Source of the DNA: Pezicula radicicola
Taxonomy: Eukaryota; Ascomycota; Leotiomycetes; Helotiales; Dermateaceae
Length of the DNA stretch: 64,000 bases
Reading direction: 5' to 3'
Assembly: GCA_003008705.1 (NCBI GenBank)
Contig: PDUO01000005.1
Coordinates: 313,997-377,996, forward strand
Each line of letters opens with the position of its first letter. The first letter of the stretch is position 1. Positions 37,007 through 49,181 of the stretch are shown one piece after another. The notes below the pieces were generated by a model. That model was given only the letters and a program-made list of their open reading frames with translations. It searched no databases and was not told the origin of the DNA. A program made the translations under genes and the position numbers.

Positions 37007-37733
37007 GCGTTTGAGTTGGAAGCTCGCCTCGTTTAGCCTTGTGTACTTGTGTATAATGATGGAATGGAATGGACATGGGGTCCAAAAGGACGGTCGTTTT
37101 AATTCCCTTTCTGCTGATGGCGATGGGGTGGGATATGAAGGTTATTGCTGCGTGTTTCTTGAGCGTCACGAGCGTGCGATTGCTTAATTCTGGCTTGACT
37201 TGGGTGCAAATACTTATCGACCGAAAATCGGTCGATTTATGTCTGTATATTATGATTTTGATGATAAAGGATACCTATTGCGAGGGAAAGGTCGAGAGGC
37301 CTTTTCGCACTTTGCATTATTAATATTCACAATCAGACAAAGTGCACCGTTCTTCCTCCTGGCTGGATCCTATTTCATTCTGTCGTTCTTGTTGTTGATA
37401 GATGTTTTATTTGCACTGTAAACATTCCGCACCAGCCTCGTAAGTCTTGAGAGTTGTTGAAACACAATTCTGTATCGTATGAAAGGACAAAAAGCGAATA
37501 CGAAGCAAAGCAAAAAGGGGGAAGTTGCCAAGAAGCGCATGAAGTCGTTGCTCCGTCCGGACGGCGGAGAAAGTTCTACGCCTCGTTTATGGCACTGATC
37601 TCGCCCCAACCATTCGAACAGATCAACCTCGAAAGCCTTCGAAAATGCCTTTTTCCTCCGTCACACTTCGCAGCTTACCAGCCGTGTGGCTTTAGAGAGA
37701 TTAGTACAATCGAAAGTGCAATAAATAGCAGCT
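37007..37733. other. Intergenic region between tandem genes
   Basis: 3' region of the LRR gene, including a small hairpin (37216-37236), and promoter of the next Zn2Cys6 gene. No other gene seen. Confidence 0.5.
37216..37236. repeat. Short perfect palindrome, 9-bp arms and AAA loop
   Basis: ATCGACCGA-AAA-TCGGTCGAT, about 210 bp downstream of the LRR gene stop. It could form a stem-loop in the 3' end of that transcript, or be a dyad binding site. Confidence 0.6.
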
Positions 37734-40104
37734 ATGGCCGACGGCAGTCGATCGCCCGACGAGGATGAGCACCGCAGGAAACGACTCCGAAAGGGGACGA
37801 CTAGCTGCTGGGAGTGTATGTAATATTCATTATCTTATTGAGTCCCATTCAACCATCTGCATATCTATTTGGATAAGTTATATTTGATATAAAGCTGACT
37901 ATTGTCTAGGCAAGCGACGCAAGATACGTTGCCTTCCGGATCCCAATGGCAATGATGTGTGTCTTGGATGTCAGAATCGTGCAACTGCATGCGTGAGCCA
38001 AGTATGCTCTTTGGCTCCCAATATGTACTTAGTATACGAATATCTATTGATGTATCTAGGAATACCCGCCAGACTATATCCCTGCAGGCTCTACGGTGGG
38101 TCATAATCAACTTGGCCAGAGATTAAGCCGTGTTGAGAACCTCTTGCACAGTCTCGTGCAGAAAGTCTCGGCTCAAACCCCAAATTTCCACACACACCCA
38201 AGTCCGTCAGTATCTGAGGCCCAAGATACATCACTGGATCGTGAAGAATCAGACACCACTGAATATCAACATCCGCCAATCATTTCTGTGTTTGATAGCG
38301 CCATTGTAATTATACTCAGCCTCTTGCCCCTATACTCACTAAATAACATTTCGTTTAGATGACACCAAGTCAATCCCAATCAACAGGTCATACGCCTGGC
38401 AGTATGCAATCTTCATCTTCCAAGCCTTCACCGAAAGAACAGAAACTGCGCCAGACTCTTGCAGCATTACTTCCTTCTCAACAGGATGCAGAATTGATCA
38501 GCTCTGCTACGAACGCATGGGCGCTTGCTGGCACGTACTGCGCTCCTACTATCAATATTTTCCAGGAAGACAAGCCAGGTTCGCTACAGGATCTAGATGT
38601 GGTGTCAAAAAGTCACCCTATAATCATCGCCCGTATGCTCATGCAAATAGCAATATGTATGCAACAGGTGCCTGAAGGATCTATGTCCGAGTTGCAGAGC
38701 GGCCTAGACATTGATTCCATGATCGAAAAATATACCAGTACTGTCTTCGATTTGGTTACCTCAAATGACGAGTACATGGGTACAGTCGAAGGGCTTGAGC
38801 TGCTGGTATTACAGTGGATTTTCCACCTCAACGCTGGAAATCTTCGTCGCGCATGGCTGACCTCTCGGAGGGCTTTGAGCATGGCGGAACTAATGTCATT
38901 TCACAGATCTTGCAGCTTCATATGTTCCAAGAATCCGAACATTGACTCGACCTCTGCCATGTTCGGAAAACACCTGTACAATTTCAGTATTAACTCCAAC
39001 AGATATCTGGGAGTGCTTCTAACCCTCCCATGTGGTTCAGACGATCCGATATTCGAACCACATGAGAATTTCCAGAATCCTGACATAGATATCACCGACC
39101 TATTCTTCCGAAAGCTTTCTATTGTAGCTGGGGCTCTAATTAGACGCAGTCAAGCAGAAGCCACACGCACCTTTACAGCAACCCAACCAATCGTAGATAT
39201 GATGGATAACCTCCACCTAGAGATGCCAAGCACTTGGTGGCAAGTCCCAAACCTCAGCGCAGTTAATGACACAGCTTTGTTGAAAACGCTCGCGAACCGA
39301 ATGCTCATACAGATATACTATTTCCAACTTGATGGCCTGATACATCTTCCTTTTATGCTCCGCTCCGAGCGCCGCTACGAATTCAGCAAACTTAGCTGCA
39401 GCAGAGCATCCCGAGAAATAATACTTCGCTACCAATCACTACGATGCCACAACAAAACACAACTCTGCTGTCGAGTAATTGACTTCACAGCATTAAAAGC
39501 TGCTATCTTCCTAGTCCTCAGCTTCTCCCGCCAAACAAATCAAACCGAATTTTCTCGACTTGAAAAAGAAACTAATCGTGCCCTGGTGAAGCAGGTTATG
39601 AAGACCATGGAGGAACTAACTAAGAGTAACAGTAGAGAAGTAGTAGCTGCACAGAGTGTTGAAGTTCTGAAAACTTTACTCGCTGCTGATGCAGGTACGA
39701 TGGTTGGGAATACCCGTCTTAATATTCCTTATCTTGGAACGATAACTATTGCTCGTCGACCGGGCTCTGTTACAGCTGTTGCTGATCTCGAAGCTTATCT
39801 ACAAGAACATCATGGTATTCTGCCTGAAACGGGAACGATACCTGCTGGGGCTCCGCCGGTTGATGAACAGGTCATTTCTTTTAGCAGTAGTCAGTTTCCG
39901 ATGTTTGAACCGAGGGATTGGCATGCTTATGGGAATGGGATTCCGCATGGAGTTGGGGCTGGACTTGTGAATGGAAACGTGAACCAGGGTGGGAATGGAA
40001 ATGGAGAGGTTCAGAATCAGCAGGATTGGAATTGGGTGGGTGCTGATGCTTTTTTCTTTGATAGTTTATTGGGGACGGATTTAGAGGGAAATTGGATGTC
40101 TTAA
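37734..40104 (+). CDS. Zn2Cys6 transcription factor
   Basis: Predicted nuclear regulator of 721 aa. Exons are 37734-37815, 37910-38001, 38060-38305 and 38359-40104, all in phase. The zinc cluster (C25, C28, C35, C45, C48, C55) is completed by splicing: CWEC ends exon 1 and KRRKIRCLPDP starts exon 2; the third loop is longer than usual (9 residues between C35 and C45). A leucine-rich dimerisation-like helix follows (GQRLSRVENLLHSLVQKV). Exon 4 holds the regulatory domain starting with KEQKLRQTLAALLPSQQD, typical of a family of fungal C6 factors, and IIIARMLMQIAICMQQVP. The C-terminus is Gly/Asn-rich (NGNVNQGGNGNGEVQNQQ) with an aromatic-acidic end, a plausible activation region. Neighbours give no clear target. 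Function beyond DNA binding is unknown. Confidence 0.88.
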
Positions 40105-40703
40105 ATGGGTTTGAGAATTTGGGTGAGTGGATGGGTGTTTAGGAGTTGAGTTTTGGAGTTTCTGGGGTTAAAATGTGGTGATTTGTTAAAGAGGGAGTGG
40201 GTTACTACTTGGGGGTCGATTGCTAATATTTAGATTAGCTGATATAAGGTTTTGGATTGTATACAGAGACCTCAGCATTATAGATATATATGCTAAAACA
40301 TGTCTAGTACTGTTTATCTTACTATACTTTCTTGTCTAGAAGAAATTCTATGTTTAGAATGACAACACAAACACAGCGAGCAGCACGAAAATAATTAACA
40401 AGGAGGTTTTATAATTCTAGAATCTTAAATTCTTTAAACTCTTAGGGACTAAAAATGTTTTATTAAGTCTAGCATGGCCACGTTAAAATCCTTGAAAGGA
40501 ACAAAAATTATATCCCCTCTACCTGAAAAGTAACTCATGTATTCGTTGACGTTGTATTCTACTATACGGAGTGGTCATTCACTCTAGCACACCCCATACT
40601 CATTGCGTCTTACTTCCAGTAGCGTCTCTTCCACTCTAGATTAAACTCTTCTGCGCCAAACATACTCCTTAGTAGTGAAGGATTTTTATATTTACCAACA
40701 CAC
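40105..40703. other. Convergent intergenic region
   Basis: 3' regions of the Zn2Cys6 gene and the deaminase gene. AT-rich, with a near copy (TACGGAGTG) of the TACGGAGTA motif at about 40565. No gene seen. Confidence 0.5.
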
Positions 40704-41810
40704 TCACACCAAACTCTTCTCCACTTCATCCAACTCCCTCCTAATCCTCTCCTTAACCTCCTCGGCAGCCCAACAAATATCCACCGCATTCCTCTGCAAC
40801 CTAACCATCTCCCTCTCACTAAACGGACAATGTTTCTGCACCATAGCCAAATTCTCCAAAACCCACATGCCATGCATATAAGTAGGATCATCACTATTAA
40901 CCGTAACCTTAATTCCCTCATCAAACAACTTCCTAACATTACCAAAAACCCATTCCGTAGGTTCCCGTCTATGATAAGCATGAGGACAAAGCGTCATTCC
41001 GAAATTTCCACCTCGGGCCTTAATAGCTTCTATCAATTCAGGTCTTTCAACAGCATTAAGACCATGATCTATTCTATCAGCTCCAGTTCCACCTCCCAGA
41101 TGAGATACAACATGTTGAATATTCTCATGAGTATCTTTTTGATTAACGTCACAATGACTAGTAATCTTAAAGCCATCATTCCTAGCCCTCAAAAAGACAT
41201 CTGAGAATAAAGTAGGTGGTCGATCGAATTCATCGCTATCAAGTCCAATAGCTTGAAAAACATCTCGGTACGGGAGAGCAGATTCGTAGTTTTCCATGGC
41301 TGATTCCGGAGACATGTCTCGTAGGAAACACATGGTCCAATTACTTTCAACATTGAGAGTTTCAGCTGCTTCTTCTTTCGCTCGTCGTAATCCGTTCATG
41401 ACTGTTTCAACTGGTACACCACGTCTTGTATGTCCTTGAATATCGAAAAATGGTTCGCAATATCTAATATTCATCTCTTTCGCCTTGTGGAAATATTCCA
41501 TTGCTAAATCGTAAAAATCTTCTTCGGTGATCAGACATTCCATACCGCCGTAATACATGTCTAGGAATACTGGGAGGGGTTTTCCGTCGGGATCGAAGAT
41601 GTCTCCGTTTTTCTTTTTGCGGTGGTTGTACATTACTTTGTAGGAGTCTGTGAGGGCTTCTTCGGTGGCGTAGGGGAGTGGGATTGAGTTCTTTTGTGCG
41701 AGGCGCCAGCGGAGGGACGGGGTTAGCGTTCCTTCTATGTGTAGGTGGAGTTCGAGTTTGGGGAGGGCGAGGAGGAAGGGGGTTGGGGTTGGGGTGTTTG
41801 GTGGTGGCAT
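40704..41810 (-). CDS. Adenosine/adenine deaminase family enzyme
   Basis: Predicted cytosolic zinc-dependent deaminase of 368 aa, intronless. It shows the metal-binding HxH of the family (H22, H24 in LELHLHIEG), the third zinc His in ITSHCDVNQ, the catalytic His in DRIDHGLNA and the Asp pair in TVNSDDPTYM. The substrate helix FMTLCPHAYHRR-like segment reads FGMTLCPHAYH where many members have CPxSN, so the exact purine specificity is uncertain. Length fits the family (about 340-380 aa). Family knowledge: these enzymes hydrolyse adenosine or adenine to inosine or hypoxanthine in purine salvage. The ATG at 41810 gives a Pro/Thr-rich 11-residue leader before the conserved LPKLELHLH. A T-rich/G-rich stretch on the + strand over the 5' end is a reflection of Pro/Thr codons. 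Confidence 0.88.
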   Translation of the reverse strand: MPPPNTPTPTPFLLALPKLELHLHIEGTLTPSLRWRLAQKNSIPLPYATEEALTDSYKVMYNHRKKKNGDIFDPDGKPLPVFLDMYYGGMECLITEEDFYDLAMEYFHKAKEMNIRYCEPFFDIQGHTRRGVPVETVMNGLRRAKEEAAETLNVESNWTMCFLRDMSPESAMENYESALPYRDVFQAIGLDSDEFDRPPTLFSDVFLRARNDGFKITSHCDVNQKDTHENIQHVVSHLGGGTGADRIDHGLNAVERPELIEAIKARGGNFGMTLCPHAYHRREPTEWVFGNVRKLFDEGIKVTVNSDDPTYMHGMWVLENLAMVQKHCPFSEREMVRLQRNAVDICWAAEEVKERIRRELDEVEKSLV

Positions 41811-44100
41811 GGTGGGTTGTTTTGAGGTTTGTGAGGATGATGGTTGTATGTTTGTTGTAGGTTTGAGGGACTGAGGGGAGAGTAGAAAAGAGAGGGTTGA
41901 TGAATATTGTATACTTTTATCTTGATGGGTGAGAGGAATTTTAAAGATGTGGGGTGTTTTGTTGCTATGTATCCCACCTTTGATATCTATCTACTGAGCG
42001 ATAGCATGGGATTTGATTGTCTGATGTTTGCAAGGCTTGATAGAGCTTTGTTTTCAGATGTGTGCTGTCTGTGAGCAAATCCCATTATGTATGACTAAGT
42101 TGTATGGGTTGGAGGAAGAAGGACCTCGCGGACTGGGGTTGAGAAACCTGGGGTGTCAATGTCTTGGCGTCCTGGCGGCTTGGACTAGTTCTTGAGTCGC
42201 TCAACCTAGTTGACAAAAAGAAGTTCGATTCTTGAATTTCCTAAATTACTTCAATGCCTTTGAAACATAGATATTCTAGCTAAAATATATATCATTAAGT
42301 TGTTCTCAAATGGTCTTGGCAAATCCTGACTTTTTGTATCTAGTAGTTGGCCTATCCTTACTGCAATTACACCTACACACAATATATATGCCTTCTAAAC
42401 CCTTCTACTTAATAGGTAGGTTTATAATAAGTAAAGTACATATCTCTCGGCAGCTTATATTACAGCAACTTGAATCATTATAACAACCCATATTATTTAC
42501 AAAACTCACATTATAGAGACTTGAATTATTCTAGGTATTCCATTTCATCTTCAACAAAAAAAGAGTTCAATCACAGCCTCGAACTTTTGAACGATACTAT
42601 TCCCCAGAACATTTGCTACTCCACTTCAACTTCAGCAACTTTACAACTTTGCTTAAGCTAGGTCAGGTAAACCTGTACTTCAGTGAATTCACCTAGTTGG
42701 TCATGAAACTTAAAAATATCAAGACAGATGTGAGTATACACACAAAGCTTAACAATTACTAAATGGGAAACCGAAATCAGTCTGAAATGCGGAGCGTGCA
42801 AGCTGCTAGGCTATTCCGAGAATGCAAATTGGTGTACATTCCTGGACCCGACCTAATTTGTCCAAAGCACTTCTCTGACCTTACTACATTAGATAGGGAA
42901 AACATAAAGATCAGACTTTTCAACCTTACTGCCTTGCTATCAACCATTTTCTTGTTGTCAATGTACCTTTAATAAAAGAAATATTAAAATGCCAGATGCT
43001 ATACCCTCCTCCCCAGATCCTTCTAGTAATGGTTATTATTTCCACCTGCCAGCTACGATACCAGAATGTGATCTTAAATAAAAGTCTTTAAGCAGATTGA
43101 AGTGGGCTCTAGATACGCCATCTTCCTACCCTACTAGGAAGCAAGCATATTCCATATCCCTCAAGGTAAGAAAGGATCCCCGGCATCGATACCTAGAAAA
43201 TATATAATAATTAAGTAAAAGCGGCAATAAGAGGAGAAATGCGCAATTTATATATAGCGTTTACTATTCCTAAAATCTTAACGCAGACTATGAGAAAATA
43301 GAGGCTATACGAGTATCTAGCTTCTGTATATTAGGAAGATAGTATTTGCATATTTAGGTGTATGCAGCCTGTAAAATTTGAAAGTTTCTATGTATATTTG
43401 CAATTATCATTAACTATATTTTACCTCCAAAAGAAAAACAAACCACTAGCTGTTCAAAGTTCGCCTAAAACAACTACACACTAACTGGAAAACACTACTA
43501 TGGATTATTTGAGTGATCATCGAGTCTTCTATTTGTAGAGTTAGTTATAGTTGTTATAATAGCAAAAGTTAACCAGTAAGGGCTTTAAACTCTCCTATAA
43601 GGTAAGGTAGTTACAAAAAACATAGAGAAAGCGACGAGTTTTCCCTTAGTTGCCACACACCTCGCTGTTGTTAATCTCACATTTTCAACCAGTGAATCTC
43701 AGACAAAAAAGGTCGGATTCATCGTATCAGATAACTAATCTTTATATAAAATGGGTATACCTAGGCAAGAGACTAATAGAATGCTGTGAAGGCTAAGAGA
43801 AGTCTTCTGTATCATCTTGAAAAGTACAGAGTGCTGCGTTCTGCTTGTTTGAAATTTTTGTCGTGAACTTATTGGGAAGGAGGTAGTGGTGGATATTGTA
43901 TTCCAGTTTCATTGTGATTTGTTCTTTGCTGTTTTTTCTGTTTTAGACTATCTGAGGAGAAAATTTAAAAATTACTATTATACGAGACTTAAAACCTCAT
44001 TTTAATAGTCCAAAACATAACAATAACCGCCATTAATCTCAACCCTTAACATCTACGCCCAGTACCTAGACACCTCTCTACTCCCCAATCCCCCAATCCC
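41811..44100. other. Gene-poor AT-rich region
   Basis: 2.3 kb without an intact gene. The first 450 bp are the deaminase promoter. From about 42200 on it is AT-rich. A decayed frame at 42989-43162 is listed separately. An unrecognised 69-codon frame (42763-42972, +) ends in a hydrophobic stretch. The pattern fits an old repeat eroded by RIP. Confidence 0.45.
42989..43162 (+). pseudogene. Decayed coding fragment
   Basis: From an ATG at 42989 a coding-like frame (PSSPDPSSNGYYFHLPATIP) meets one TAA at about 43079, then continues in the same frame (LSRLKWALDTPSSYPTRK) to a good donor site GTAAGA near 43163. A single C-to-T change (CAA to TAA) would explain the stop. No family recognised. Confidence 0.3.
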
Positions 44101-44949
44101 TCACACCCCACTCGGCCACCCCCCCATCATCTTCACTATCCCCCTAAAAACCTCTTGCCTCTTCTCCTCAAAAGCCGTATACGCACCAAGCGTCAACTCC
44201 CCAACAGGAATCTCCTCCTTCCCCTCAACCAAGCCCTTCCAAGCCTCCTCCGTAAACTCATCAAGCGGCATACCAAGACTCCTCCCGTTTTTAATATCAG
44301 GCTGTTTATCCTCATCATGTAATTCCGTTTGAACAGCCGGAGGTAAAAGTTCAATGATTTTAACATTTGTTCCTCTTAATTGTTCGCGCATTACGAGTAA
44401 TAAATGATGGAGGGCGGCTTTTGTGGCGCAATAATTTCCGCAGCGCAGGATGGGGAGGAGGGCGAGTGCGGAGGTTGTGTAGATTAGGGAGGTTGGCTTT
44501 TGTTGGGATTGGAGAAAGGGGAGGAAAGCTGTAGTTAGGTGAATGTAGGAGAGGTAGTTTGTGGTGAATTCTGTGGAGATTTCGGGGAGGTTTATGGATT
44601 GGGGTTTGGTGAAGTCAAGGGGGCGTTGGATCCCGGAGTTTAGGACGACGCAGTCGAGGTCTGGGTGGTTTGTTGTAACTCTGGAGGGTTGTGTTAGAGG
44701 ATCCTAGTGGATGTGTGTAGAGACGACTTACGATTTTACAAACGAAGGTATTCCGTTTAGATCTGTAATGTCGAATTTGAAGGTTGAGACTTTGTCCTTG
44801 CCGTGTTTCTTGGCTAGGGAATCGAGATTCTCTTGTCGGCGGCCTACTGCTATGATCTTGCAGCCATTGGAGATCATCTTCTCTGCCAATGCAAGGCCAA
44901 TGCCTGACGTTGCGCCGACCATGAGGACTGTTGAGTAGGGGAATGACAT
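44101..44949 (-). CDS. Short-chain dehydrogenase/reductase (DltE-like)
   Basis: Predicted NAD(P)-dependent oxidoreductase of 265 aa. Exons are 44949-44732 and 44680-44101, in phase. The dinucleotide-binding motif is GATSGIG (residues 12-18), and the following VGRRQENLD suggests NADP preference (Arg pair after beta-2). The NNAG position reads LNSGIQ, the catalytic Ser is in YTTSALALL and the YxxxK is NYCATKAALHH. The C-terminus is LLPPAVQTELHDEDKQ with an EELTLGAYTA-like tail. This branch resembles bacterial DltE-type and fungal stress-associated SDRs; the substrate is unknown. The intron junction falls between SFVKS and VTTNHP, and reading through gives a stop. No neighbouring biosynthetic partner on this side. 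Confidence 0.88.
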
Positions 44950-45830
44950 TTTGGAGATTGAAGGAAGGGCTTCTTGGAAGAAAGTAATGGAAAGTAGAAA
45001 GGACAAGGAATTGGCTTGAGGCGAAAGAGAACTTGGGGAAGACCTACGTATTTATTATTTATCGGGTGAGTTGATATTTCCATGTAAGTCTGTAAGGGAA
45101 GATCTTACCTGGTGCGGGGAAAAGTTCACCCAGCATCACCATGATCGGACTTTTCGGCGATAACTTTCATTGGCGGGGATTATCGAAGTAGTACTTTTAC
45201 AGTTTACCAGTTCGCCAGCTCGGAATGCCGAGTACATCGTTAATTCCACGGTGTTTAGAGAGTACACAAATTATACCCACTACTTCAGCCACTTCATTTG
45301 CCAATAGAAAGGGCAGGTTCCACAAAATATTTAAGAGGCAATTGAGGTCAGGGCGTGTGACTTTCTGGAATCACACACCGACTTTTCAGTTGCCAACAAA
45401 TACTTTGTGGATGCGAATTAGATGTGATAACTTGAAGTTTGACACAGTATATCTCCTGGCACTGTGGCAATGGTCCAACTGTTTCTCAGTCGCAAAATGC
45501 AAGTTCATTCCGGTGTGTGGCCTTTCACACAGATATACTCGGAATCATAGTGCGGTCTAAAGAAACGTTAGGAGGGAAATCAAGAGGGTTCAGTTTAGCT
45601 TACACAGATGTATTACTGCGCAAAAATCTAAATTAGCCGCGGTATTTGGATAGCTCGATGGTCGGATGCAATCCCTAGGACATTGCTGGAGGACCGTCAA
45701 AAGATATGCTAGTGCATTGGCGATCAAGGGTATGCATGGTTACTTCTAGCACCGCGCTTCGCTGCATGGGGTGAGTAGTTCTGAGGTTAAGGAAGGAATA
45801 TATCCTGGCCCTTGAGTCTCAATTTAGAAT
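44950..45830. other. Intergenic, no gene seen
   Basis: This is the SDR promoter and the RecQ gene 3' side. Two open frames (45225-45560 and 45439-45636) have no family traits. Confidence 0.5.
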
Positions 45831-48515
45831 TCAACTTTGGTTGTCCTTGCTGCATACTGTTGTGAACGAACGAAGAAGATGCTATGAGGAGTCAGCTTAC
45901 AGGACCAAGCAATATATCGATTAAATGTTGAGTTGGGAACTATCAAACATACCATGAACTCATGGTCTTCCATGGAACCGAACAAAGGATCTTTGCCCAT
46001 CTTCAATGCCGTGATTCTCGGGCTCGAAATGCCAAATGCAATCTTGGCAAGGAGTCTTGCATCATCACGGTCCGGAACCTTTCCCAAAATTGCGTTGAAT
46101 GCGATTTTATTGAACGGCACTGGAGGTGCTTCTTGCAGGACAATTGGCTTGCGGGTTATACACCAAGTGCAATGGCCGCACTCCTGCTCGCCATCAGGTA
46201 AGTCATCACCAAAGTGTTGAGCTAACGACTTCGAGAAACATGCAGAAGCAGTTATAAGATTGAGCACCTCATCCGTACGCTCCAAAGCCTGCTCCTCCCG
46301 ACTGGCTAATAGACCAAAGATGTCTGCCGTCAGCTTTTCGATTTCAGCTGAGGTCTTTGGTAGTGTCTTCAAGATTCGATACACATTTACAACACCGCTT
46401 GGCTTTAACTCGAGAATTCCATCCGCGTTCCAATCATTCAGCTTTTTAACAATATCTGTCCGCGGAATTCCGAGGCGGTTTGCAGCGGAATCGATGTCGA
46501 TAGTGACATTTTTAATAGCCTTCTTGGCATATTGTTTGATGGCCCGGGCTGCACTGGACTTATCCTCCTCCAGGACTGTTTGATATCGATAGCCTGGTTG
46601 ATACATGTACTTTGTATAGATAGGAGTGATTTCTCGGAAGAGGCCGTGACGGAGTTCCAGCTGGGCGTATATATTTTTGAGAGTGGTTGGTCGCATGTCG
46701 AAGTCCTTCGTTTGGCTCGAATGATTAACCTTGTATTCGCCCCCGACTGGGAGGCTGACTGCTGTGGAATCGAATATCTCATTTAGAAGTCCACGGACAG
46801 ATTCACGAGATGGAAGATCTCCTCGTGCAAACAATTCTCGGAGATGGAGATCTTCGCCACACACATAAAACATGCAGTTGCTAGTTTTACCATCTCGGCC
46901 TGCTCGGCCAATTTCTTGACTATAGGATTCGAGACTGCTGGGTATGTTAAAGTGCACGACATTGCGAATACTTGCCTTGTCGATACCCATTCCGAAAGCG
47001 ATGGTTGCGACGATGATGAGGTCTTCACATCGCATGAATTCGTCCTGTAGTTTTGTTTTCACTGGTGTTTCCATACCAGCATGGAATGCCTTTGCCTTAA
47101 AACCTTGATCACGCAAGTCTTTTGCCAGTTGTTCGGTTTGTTTCTGAAGAGTAACATAAACAACCGAAGCACCTCGATTTTTTCGAAGGAATTGGAATAG
47201 CTTGGGGTACAAATCTTGCTTCGTCTTTGCAGACTCAGCTAAAAGTCGGAGATTCGGCCGGTACTATAAGAACTCGGAGTTAGTTTACTTATTCTAGATA
47301 TTTCAGAAGTTACTCAAATATCGTTAAAGAGCAATGAGTAATGCCTTCGAAAGAGGTAATTCTGCTCCAAAGACCTGAGTACATACAGTTGAGGTTCTGA
47401 ACAGCCCAGCATCCTCAATGTCGAAAGCTTCGCAAATGTCCTTTGCTACCCGCGGTGTTGCAGTAGCAGTAAGACAAATCACACGTTCTGCCTTAACTTC
47501 CTTAACGAAGCGGGATACCTCTGTTTTTAATTAGTATGTATTGCACATCTTCGTTAATGTGCTTACTTAGATAATCAGGACGGAAAGCATGGCCCCATTC
47601 TGATATACAATGCGCTTCGTCCACTGCTAGCAATCTAACACCGCCTCGAACAAATTTCATCTGTTCCACGAACCCTTCGTTGTTGAGTCTTTCTGGGGCA
47701 CAATAAAGAAGCTTCAGCTGCCCGTTTCGCAGCTTTTCACTAGTCTCTAAATATTCCTCACGAGTTTTACTTGAATCAAGCGTCGCCGCTTCTATTCCAC
47801 GACGAACAAGCGCATCCACTTGGTCCTTCATTAGAGCAATTAATGGTGATACCACAAGTGTTATCCCCCCGTCGCCGGGGCCTCGTATATTCTGGAGTTT
47901 GTCGACGTCCGAGAAGCACAGCGCTGGTATCTGAAAGCAAAGACTCTTCCCTCCACCTGTCGGAAAAACAACAGCAGCACTCCCTCCGTCTAGTAATCTT
48001 GATATCACTTGAGCTTGTTTCAATTGGAATGCATTGAAACCAAAGGTTTTCGTCAGCTTTGTTGTAGCTAATGGAAGGTACTGTCCAATTTCATTTGCTG
48101 GCACAATCGGCTAACGAGGTCAGCTATCGTGGCTTCGCAGAGACATGTTCGAACGCACAGTACTGCCTGCCACACCCGCCTTAGATGAGGGACTAAGGGC
48201 AACCCTCTTCCGGTCTGGTTCTTCTTCGTTTTCTTCGACCGCAGGAGATTTCCGCTTGGCAACTGGACTGTTCGCTTCTATTGTCTGGGAAGCGGCGAAA
48301 AGAGCTTCATCGTCACCAGAACTAAATCCAAAGTCTTCATCGTCGTCATCAGGAACTATCGTTTGGCTTGGATTAGGGATTGGTATCGGACTGGAAGGTT
48401 CGGAGCTGCTAAACGGAACATTTGGTGCATTGACTGATGTGTTGGCTGACGTATTAGGAGTAGGATTCGGTCTCGCAGATCTGCGATATCTGTGATAAGC
48501 AGGCGCTTGATACAT
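45831..48515 (-). CDS. RecQ-family ATP-dependent DNA helicase
   Basis: Predicted 3'-5' DNA helicase of 798 aa acting in recombination and repair. Exons are 48515-48159, 48110-47567, 47520-47387, 47263-45953 and 45881-45831, all in phase. The N-terminus is disordered and acidic (PDDDDEDFGFSSGDDEA). The helicase core has FGFNAFQLKQAQVI (motif 0), VVFPTGGGKSLCF (Walker A), LLAVDEAHCISEWGHAFRP (DEAH and aromatic loop), ICLTATATPRVAKDI, VVYVTLQKQTEQLA, FGMGIDKASIRNVVHF and SYSQEIGRAGRDG. A RecQ-Ct zinc motif follows (HFGD ... ECGHCTWC). No HRDC domain is seen, so it is shorter than Sgs1/BLM/QDE-3. The last exon is tiny (17 codons, ending VCSKDNQS); without that intron the frame would run to 45824 with an unlike tail. 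The first intron boundary is the least certain; its acceptor has a CTGAC branch site. Confidence 0.88.
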
Positions 48516-49181
48516 GAAGGGCAATTTATTCCCAAGAGCCAATTGGGTGTTGGCGGGTAAATGGAGGTTGAAAGAGAGTTGTTGTGTTGAAACGCGACAC
48601 ACAGAACAGAACAGAAACAGGCGCGTCCAGTCCAAGTTCACGCTAGCACCTGACCAGCCCGCCTTTCCCTTTTCGGCGGTCTAAAAAGAAAGTTGCATTT
48701 GGTATGAGGGAGCTGTTCTCCTTGCGGCCATCCACGGTCAAGCTGTTGAACTTACCTAAAACATAGACTTTGTTTTTTTTTTTTTTTGAAAAGAGCCTCC
48801 ATATTCCTTCGGTACTGAGATGTGTAGGTCAACTTGACTTCAATTGATGGCTACAAAAGTCAAGAGGGTACATCGGATAGTATCTGCCAATCTGCCTCAT
48901 CCCTTCCCCAGCTGACAGTTGGCGCCACTATCGAAAGCCATGCATCTTGGCGCTTGAGGCATAGAACTTGAACAGTCAACTCAGGTTGCTTCGAGGACCC
49001 CCTTACTCTCTTCCCTTTCCTATTTCTTCTGTATTCCTTCATATCCGCATTCCATTGTCCCTCGTTCCCCTTACATGTTGCATGCCAATCCAGCGATTGC
49101 AGCGCTTCTATTGGGTCAGTGCTCGGTGATAGTTTCCCCGCATCAGCCTCGTCGCAGTGGATAAATTGGAAGATCAAAAGG
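48516..49181. promoter_or_regulatory. Divergent promoter of RecQ helicase and DUF3405 gene
   Basis: 666 bp between start codons. CGCG cores at 48592-48597 (ACGCGA) and 48621-48626 (GCGCGT) lie within 115 bp of the RecQ ATG and resemble MCB boxes. A T-run of about 16 nt spans 48772-48787. Confidence 0.4.
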
